DNA from: Candidatus Desulfaltia sp.
GTDB taxonomy: Bacteria; Desulfobacterota; Desulfobacteria; Desulfobacterales; ETH-SRB1
Direction of reading: 5' to 3'
Assembly (NCBI GenBank): GCA_030656555.1
Contig: JAUSPN010000049.1
Location: 1 to 64,000 of the forward strand
DNA: 64,000 nt
Shown here: positions 59,774-64,000 of the stretch, piece after piece
How the letters are laid out: every line of letters begins with the position of its first letter
Numbering within the stretch: position 1 is the first letter of the stretch
Made by a program: the position numbers and the translations under genes
The notes under the pieces: model-generated
Seen by the model: only the letters and a program-made list of their open reading frames with translations
Database searches by the model: none
Told to the model about the DNA's origin: nothing

Positions 59774-61486
59774 ATGACTCTTGATGAAATTATAAAATCG
59801 GCGAAGGGAGAAAAAGATGTAGACATTTTACTCACCAACGCCAGAATTATCAATGTTTTTTCCGGCGAAATCGTTGTTGGCAGCATAGCTATAGCAGACG
59901 GTTATATTGTCGGGTTTGGTTCATATTCTGCAAAAAAAACAGTAGATATGAAGAAGCGGTTTGTCTGTCCTGGCTTTGTTGATTCTCATTTTCACATCGA
60001 AAGTTCAATGGCATGTATTACTGAGTTTGCACGGGCCGTAATTCCATTTGGCACAACAACGGTTATCGCAGACCCGCATGAAATAGCAAATGTGCTTGGG
60101 ACCGATGGAATAAATTATATGCTTGAATCAAGCAAAAACCAGCCCATGAATATATATTTTACTTTGCCTTCATGTGTTCCGGCAACTGATATGGAAACTT
60201 CCGGAGCCAGGCTTGGCGCAGATGATCTTTCCCATTTTATGGGCGATGACAGGATAGTTGCTCTGGCTGAAATGATGAACTATCCAGGCGTAATATATAG
60301 AGATCCTGAAGTATTAAAAAAAATCGAACTGGCAAAAGCACACAGAAAACCTGTTGACGGCCATGCGCCGGGGCTGACAGGAAAGGATCTTTATGCATAT
60401 ATTGCAGCGGGAATTTCAAGCGACCATGAATGCACGACAGCCCGGGAAGCCAAAGAAAAACTCGATGCAGGCATGCACATTATGATTCGTGAGGGAACAG
60501 CAGCCAAAAACCTGTTGTCCCTTATTCCCATTGTAAACGAAAGATCCTCGAGCCGTATTATGTGGTGTACGGATGACAGACATCCGCATGATATTCTTGA
60601 AGAAGGGCATATTGATTCAATGGTTCGAAGAGCTATACATGCAGGTATAGACCCTCTACTCGCCATTAAGATGGCAACAATAAATCCTGCCAATTATTTT
60701 GGCATAAGCGATGTGGGAGCAATCAGCCCGGGAAGACGCGCCGATTTAGTGGTTTTTTCCGATATTCACCGCCCTTGCATTGAAGAGGTGTATTATGGCG
60801 GTGTCCTGGTTGCTCAGGAAGGCAAAATATTACCGGGAATAAAAAAGCCGGCTCCCGCAGCATTTCAGCCATCCATAAATGTTGGCAACAAAGAAATTGA
60901 TTTTTCTGTCCCAGCGCAGGCAAAGCGTTTAAGGGTTATTGATATTGTTCCTGACCAGGTAATAACCAATCAGAGTATTGTGGAAGCTGTGGTGTCCGGC
61001 AACAAGGTTGTTTCCGACATTACCCGGGACATTTTAAAAATTGCCGTTGTAGAAAGACACACAGGTTCCGGCAATATCGGAAAAGGCTTTGTCAGGGGCT
61101 TTGGATTAAAGCGCGGAGCCCTGTCGTCGAGTGTTGCACACGACTCTCACAACATAATAGTAGTCGGGACAAATGACGAAGATATGAAAGCAGCGGTAGA
61201 AGCTGTAATTAAAATGGGTGGAGGCCTGGCAGCCTCATGCGACAATAAAACATGTGCCACACTTCCGCTTCCTATTGCAGGGCTGATGTCTCAGGAGCCT
61301 GTTTATGCTGTGAGAGAAAAACTGGACAAACTGCTTGAAGTTGCGCGAGGTTTCGGGACAAGCTTGAACGACCCATTTATGACATTATCCTTTTTAGCGC
61401 TTCCGGTTATTCCTGAGCTAAAGATCACTGATAAGGGGCTTGTGGATGTAAAGCGGTTTTGTATAGTGCCGCTTTTTATAGATTAA
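59774..61486 (+). CDS. ade: Adenine deaminase
   Basis: A 570-residue amidohydrolase that deaminates adenine to hypoxanthine. Metal-binding motifs are GFVDSHFHIESS and the His residues in ADPHEIANV and DGHAPGLTG; the Ade family C-terminal domain ends with LPLPIAGLMS and SLNDPFMTLSFLALPVIPELK. ATG 59774 with AAGGAGC upstream is the start; upstream in-frame codons come from a dispersed repeat. With guaA and purM it forms the purine genes in the window, but not one operon. Confidence 0.94.
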   Translation: MTLDEIIKSAKGEKDVDILLTNARIINVFSGEIVVGSIAIADGYIVGFGSYSAKKTVDMKKRFVCPGFVDSHFHIESSMACITEFARAVIPFGTTTVIADPHEIANVLGTDGINYMLESSKNQPMNIYFTLPSCVPATDMETSGARLGADDLSHFMGDDRIVALAEMMNYPGVIYRDPEVLKKIELAKAHRKPVDGHAPGLTGKDLYAYIAAGISSDHECTTAREAKEKLDAGMHIMIREGTAAKNLLSLIPIVNERSSSRIMWCTDDRHPHDILEEGHIDSMVRRAIHAGIDPLLAIKMATINPANYFGISDVGAISPGRRADLVVFSDIHRPCIEEVYYGGVLVAQEGKILPGIKKPAPAAFQPSINVGNKEIDFSVPAQAKRLRVIDIVPDQVITNQSIVEAVVSGNKVVSDITRDILKIAVVERHTGSGNIGKGFVRGFGLKRGALSSSVAHDSHNIIVVGTNDEDMKAAVEAVIKMGGGLAASCDNKTCATLPLPIAGLMSQEPVYAVREKLDKLLEVARGFGTSLNDPFMTLSFLALPVIPELKITDKGLVDVKRFCIVPLFID

Positions 61487-61488
61487 TA

Positions 61489-62062
61489 ATGAATTTTAAA
61501 GAAAAAGAAAAAAGATTGATAGAGCTTTAGGGTGAATTTGAAACACAAGCTCTGAAATATAAAGAAAAAGCTATTTGTAGGCTGCGCTTATTGCTGCATA
61601 CATTTTGGGTCAGTGGATATGATAACCCTTGAGGGGCTTATTATAAGGAAACGTATAAATGATTTTGCAGAGCCCTTGAAAAAAGAGGTTAAAAAAAAGA
61701 TTGCCAAAAACAGAAAGCTAAAGGAAAGACAGCAAATTGCTCAATGTTCCTTTTTAAAGAAAGATAAAACATGCCTGATATACGATGTAAGACCTTTCAG
61801 CTGCCGGCAACTTTATTCTTTGAGGGAATGTGATGGGCATGGGCCTACTGTGCATCGCAAGGCAGTTGATTTGGCTAAAAACACCGTTAAAAAACTTCAA
61901 CAATTAGATTGTACAGGATATTCCGGGCATATTAGCTTTATTTTATATCTTCTTGATAAACCGGATTTTAGAAAGCTTTACCTTGCAGAAGGGCTTGATC
62001 CAGGTAAGATTATGGATTTTGGGAAATCACACGGCATTATTATTAATTACAGCCAAACATAG
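61489..62062 (+). pseudogene. Broken YkgJ-type cysteine-cluster gene
   Basis: The natural frame starts MNFKEKEKRLIEL at 61489, hits TAG at 61528-61530, and continues GEFETQALKYKEKAIC. The reading then resumes in another frame as VGCAYCCIHFGS (from ~61577) and runs without stops to 62062. That half has KDKTCLIYDVRPFSCRQLYS, a normal YkgJ-type C-terminus. One nonsense codon plus one frameshift make a pseudogene unless sequence errors are present. A GTG at 61613 could start a 149-residue remnant lacking the first Cys cluster. It lies 3 bases after ade. Confidence 0.7.
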
Positions 62063-62210
62063 CCTTTGTTATTACCTGTTTATCAAACAGCATATGGGCA
62101 TCGCCGGCACAGATGCTGGTAAAGATGGTTGATGTGAGATATTCCTTTTTGGTTTAGTCATGAATATCTGTAAATGTTTAAGGAACAGTTCGGAAATTCC
62201 CCTTGAAGTT

Positions 62211-62627
62211 TTAATTCCCAATTATCTTTACAAGAGCTCTTTTACGTCTTCTACCGTCAAACTCTCCATAAAATATCTGTTCCCATGTCCCAAAATCCAG
62301 TTTGCCATCAGAGACAGCTACAACAACTTCGCGTCCCATTATCTGCCTCTTCATGTGAGCATCTGCATTATCCTCCCCAGCATTGTGCCTATAGTTTGAA
62401 ACCGGCTCATGGGGAGCAAGCTTTTCAAGCCAGACATCGTAGTCGTGATGAAGGCCGGCTTCATCATCATTTATAAAAACCGATGCTGTAATGTGCATTG
62501 CATTAACAAGAACAAGACCTTCTGTTATTCCACTTTCTCTCAGGCAATCCCTGACTTGGGGAGTTATATTTATAAATGCTCGTCTTGTTGGAACTTCAAA
62601 CCATAATTCTTTACGAAAACTTTTCAT
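62211..62627 (-). CDS. YjbQ / UPF0047 family protein
   Basis: A 138-residue member of the YjbQ family with [39 protein letters not shown] and [18 protein letters not shown], all conserved. E. coli YjbQ has a weak thiamine phosphate synthase activity; the physiological role is unclear. ATG 62627 has GGAGGTCAATC upstream and is preferred to 62666. It would share a transcript with the upstream Cys-rich gene. Confidence 0.9.
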   Translation of the reverse strand: MKSFRKELWFEVPTRRAFINITPQVRDCLRESGITEGLVLVNAMHITASVFINDDEAGLHHDYDVWLEKLAPHEPVSNYRHNAGEDNADAHMKRQIMGREVVVAVSDGKLDFGTWEQIFYGEFDGRRRKRALVKIIGN

Positions 62628-62658
62628 ATGATTGACCTCCGAAAAAGCAATTTGGTTA

Positions 62659-63489
62659 TTAAACAATTACTTTATTAATTAATCCATCAATTAAATCTTC
62701 TGCAGCTTGAAGATCGTTGTATGAATCAAATTGTGACTCCAATTCTTGTAGTAGGTTATTATATCTTGATACGGTCTTCTCGCTTGACTCATAATTTATA
62801 TGGGGCCTGGAATAAAGCTGGTCTTTAAAAAAATAATTTGCCGGTCCTGAGGAGGATTTTCGCCTGAAAGGCCAATTAATCTTTAAATTTAAAAGCTTTC
62901 TTACAGCTTTAAGGCATCCATTGTTTTTTAATAAGCTGTTTGCTGTTAATGGCCGATTAAGACGATGTTCAATTTCTTCAAAAACTGTGTTTAACAATTT
63001 TGTTTCAGTAATTACAAGTCCATAACCATACCAATTAATTGCTGTTTCGCGAACGATCTCCTTGGAAACTGCTGAAAGACTATAGTATGTAGGGCAGAAG
63101 TAAACCCTGCATGCCATGCCTCCATAAAAACTTAGCCCCCTGAAATCTATACCTTTATTTTCGTCAAGCAGGGGGTGTAAGAGACAACCCACGCGTGAAC
63201 GCTCTTTCCCCGCCAGACCTATATAAGGGCAATGAGGAAACTCGGGAAAGGGTCTCGACTGTGGTTCTCTGTCTTCGACTTCTTCTTTAAAGTCGAGTAT
63301 GGCATCCATATTTCGATTAACACTTGAGAACCTATCTGTGCGCCATGTAAGCATTTTCATTATAGATTCGTACGATGAATCGGCAACATTGTATAAACCG
63401 CAGCATGCTCCACAGGAAATTTTTTCATTAACCTGACACAGGTAAATTCCACCAGGCACCTGATTGTCATTAGTTTGGACAATGGGCAT
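62659..63489 (-). CDS. Cysteine-rich hypothetical protein
   Basis: A 276-residue protein with Cys clusters in [17 protein letters not shown] (N-terminal), [17 protein letters not shown] and [12 protein letters not shown]. The CxxCC pattern recalls YkgJ-type metal-binding proteins, but the rest is not a clear match. The C-terminal half is helical with Leu/Glu-rich segments. I cannot assign a function. It is the third Cys-cluster gene in this part of the window. Confidence 0.65.
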   Translation of the reverse strand: MPIVQTNDNQVPGGIYLCQVNEKISCGACCGLYNVADSSYESIMKMLTWRTDRFSSVNRNMDAILDFKEEVEDREPQSRPFPEFPHCPYIGLAGKERSRVGCLLHPLLDENKGIDFRGLSFYGGMACRVYFCPTYYSLSAVSKEIVRETAINWYGYGLVITETKLLNTVFEEIEHRLNRPLTANSLLKNNGCLKAVRKLLNLKINWPFRRKSSSGPANYFFKDQLYSRPHINYESSEKTVSRYNNLLQELESQFDSYNDLQAAEDLIDGLINKVIV

Positions 63490-63538
63490 TAATAGAGACC
63501 TTTTTGGTAGTTTTGTAAATGGACTTTTTACTTTACCG

Positions 63539-63988
63539 TCATGGTTTTTTGAGACTTATTAACCGCCATAGCTTACGGTAATAGTGTAAACTCGACATCA
63601 AAAGCGCTCCGCCTATAGTCGTATAGACGATTGCCAGGTAATGTTTGGGAATAGAAGAATGCCGCAAAATGATTCCAAGTGTGATCATGACGGCGATGAT
63701 TAGATAGCTTTTCCATGCCTGAAAAGCGAAAACACACCCTTTTTCAGGGAGCAGACAGATACGGTCAATATTTTTTTTAGCTATTCCTGAAAATCCAAAG
63801 CGATATACCGCCAAAGACAAAACAATTCCAAATAACCCCAAAGGTAAAGCAGTTAGCAAAGCAACCTCTTTAAGCCAGAAATAAGCCGTGCTGCAAAGCA
63901 TCACACCTACTGTGCTCCACATAAAACCAGCAATAGCAATAAGCAAATATTTGGAAACAGCCGGTTTTATCCTTTTATAAAACACCAC
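63539..63988 (-). CDS. Small integral membrane protein, unknown function
   Basis: A 149-residue protein with four hydrophobic helices at about residues 14-36, 41-61, 91-110 and 117-132. It carries basic residues at both ends and has a GTG start with AGGAG just upstream. I do not recognise the family. It ends 49 bases before the Cys-rich gene on the same strand and may be co-transcribed. Confidence 0.65.
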   Translation of the reverse strand: MVFYKRIKPAVSKYLLIAIAGFMWSTVGVMLCSTAYFWLKEVALLTALPLGLFGIVLSLAVYRFGFSGIAKKNIDRICLLPEKGCVFAFQAWKSYLIIAVMITLGIILRHSSIPKHYLAIVYTTIGGALLMSSLHYYRKLWRLISLKKP

Positions 63989-64000
63989 ACTCCTAATTAA

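Noticed and set aside
61528-61530. TAG read as pyrrolysine in the YkgJ-type gene
   Set aside because: A frameshift ~45 bases later also breaks the gene, so decay or sequence error is simpler.

Overview
The window reads as chromosome from a Gram-negative anaerobe of the Desulfobacterota (Desulfobacterales-like sulfate reducer or close relative). The support is a periplasmic tetraheme cytochrome c3, LPS genes (lptD, hldE, a Kdo8N pair), an FmdE-family protein, a NuoEFG/Nfn-type flavoprotein operon, a HesB-like protein with an in-frame UGA read here as selenocysteine, and several YkgJ-type cysteine-cluster proteins. The assignment rests on gene content only.

Region 1 (1-3.3 kb) is a scrapyard of defence genes. 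A partial gene enters from the left. Next come an HNH nuclease, the last 34 codons of an HsdS-like specificity subunit and an AlbA_2/HATPase (AAA_4-type) protein, and this block is flanked by direct repeats of about 87 bp. It is followed by the tail of another probable restriction-modification gene, an intact MNT antitoxin and a HEPN toxin cut to 28 codons.

Region 2 (3.4-10 kb) is housekeeping: moaC, mltA, tatA/B-tatC, cytochrome c3, a GMP synthase lacking its glutaminase domain, argJ and an RsuA/RluB-type pseudouridine synthase. Region 3 (10-24.8 kb, minus strand), in transcription order, is purM, lptD, a NusG paralogue, an HU/IHF protein, holB, ricT, metG, kdnA, kdnB and a 1254-residue GlmS-like protein. 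KdnA and KdnB would make 8-amino-Kdo. The GlmS-like gene follows kdnB by only 5 bases, so a role in the same surface-sugar pathway is plausible but unproven.

Region 4 (24.9-46.1 kb) holds alaC-hom-thrH, a thioesterase, hldE, a DUF167 gene, initiator tRNA-Met, dnaN-gyrB, a divergent thymidylate-synthase-like gene, asnS, an HtrA protease, a fused radical SAM protein, and rpmH-rnpA-yidD-yidC-jag-mnmE. It ends in a perfect 16-bp parS on the mnmE stop codon. The gene set, the parS and three DnaA-box-like 9-mers before dnaN all suggest proximity to the replication origin; dnaA, recF, mnmG and parAB are not in the window.

Region 5 (46.2-64 kb) carries cysteine-cluster proteins, a PrmA-like methyltransferase, the HesB-like selenoprotein with a candidate SECIS hairpin, small enzyme and transport genes, and the minus-strand operon nuoE-nuoF-nuoG/fdh-like-nfnA-nfnB, which looks like a soluble, possibly electron-bifurcating NAD(P)H:ferredoxin oxidoreductase. 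It ends with adenine deaminase, a broken YkgJ gene, yjbQ, a Cys-rich protein and a small membrane protein. Short interspersed repeats occur throughout, including a three-copy palindromic family of about 80 bp.
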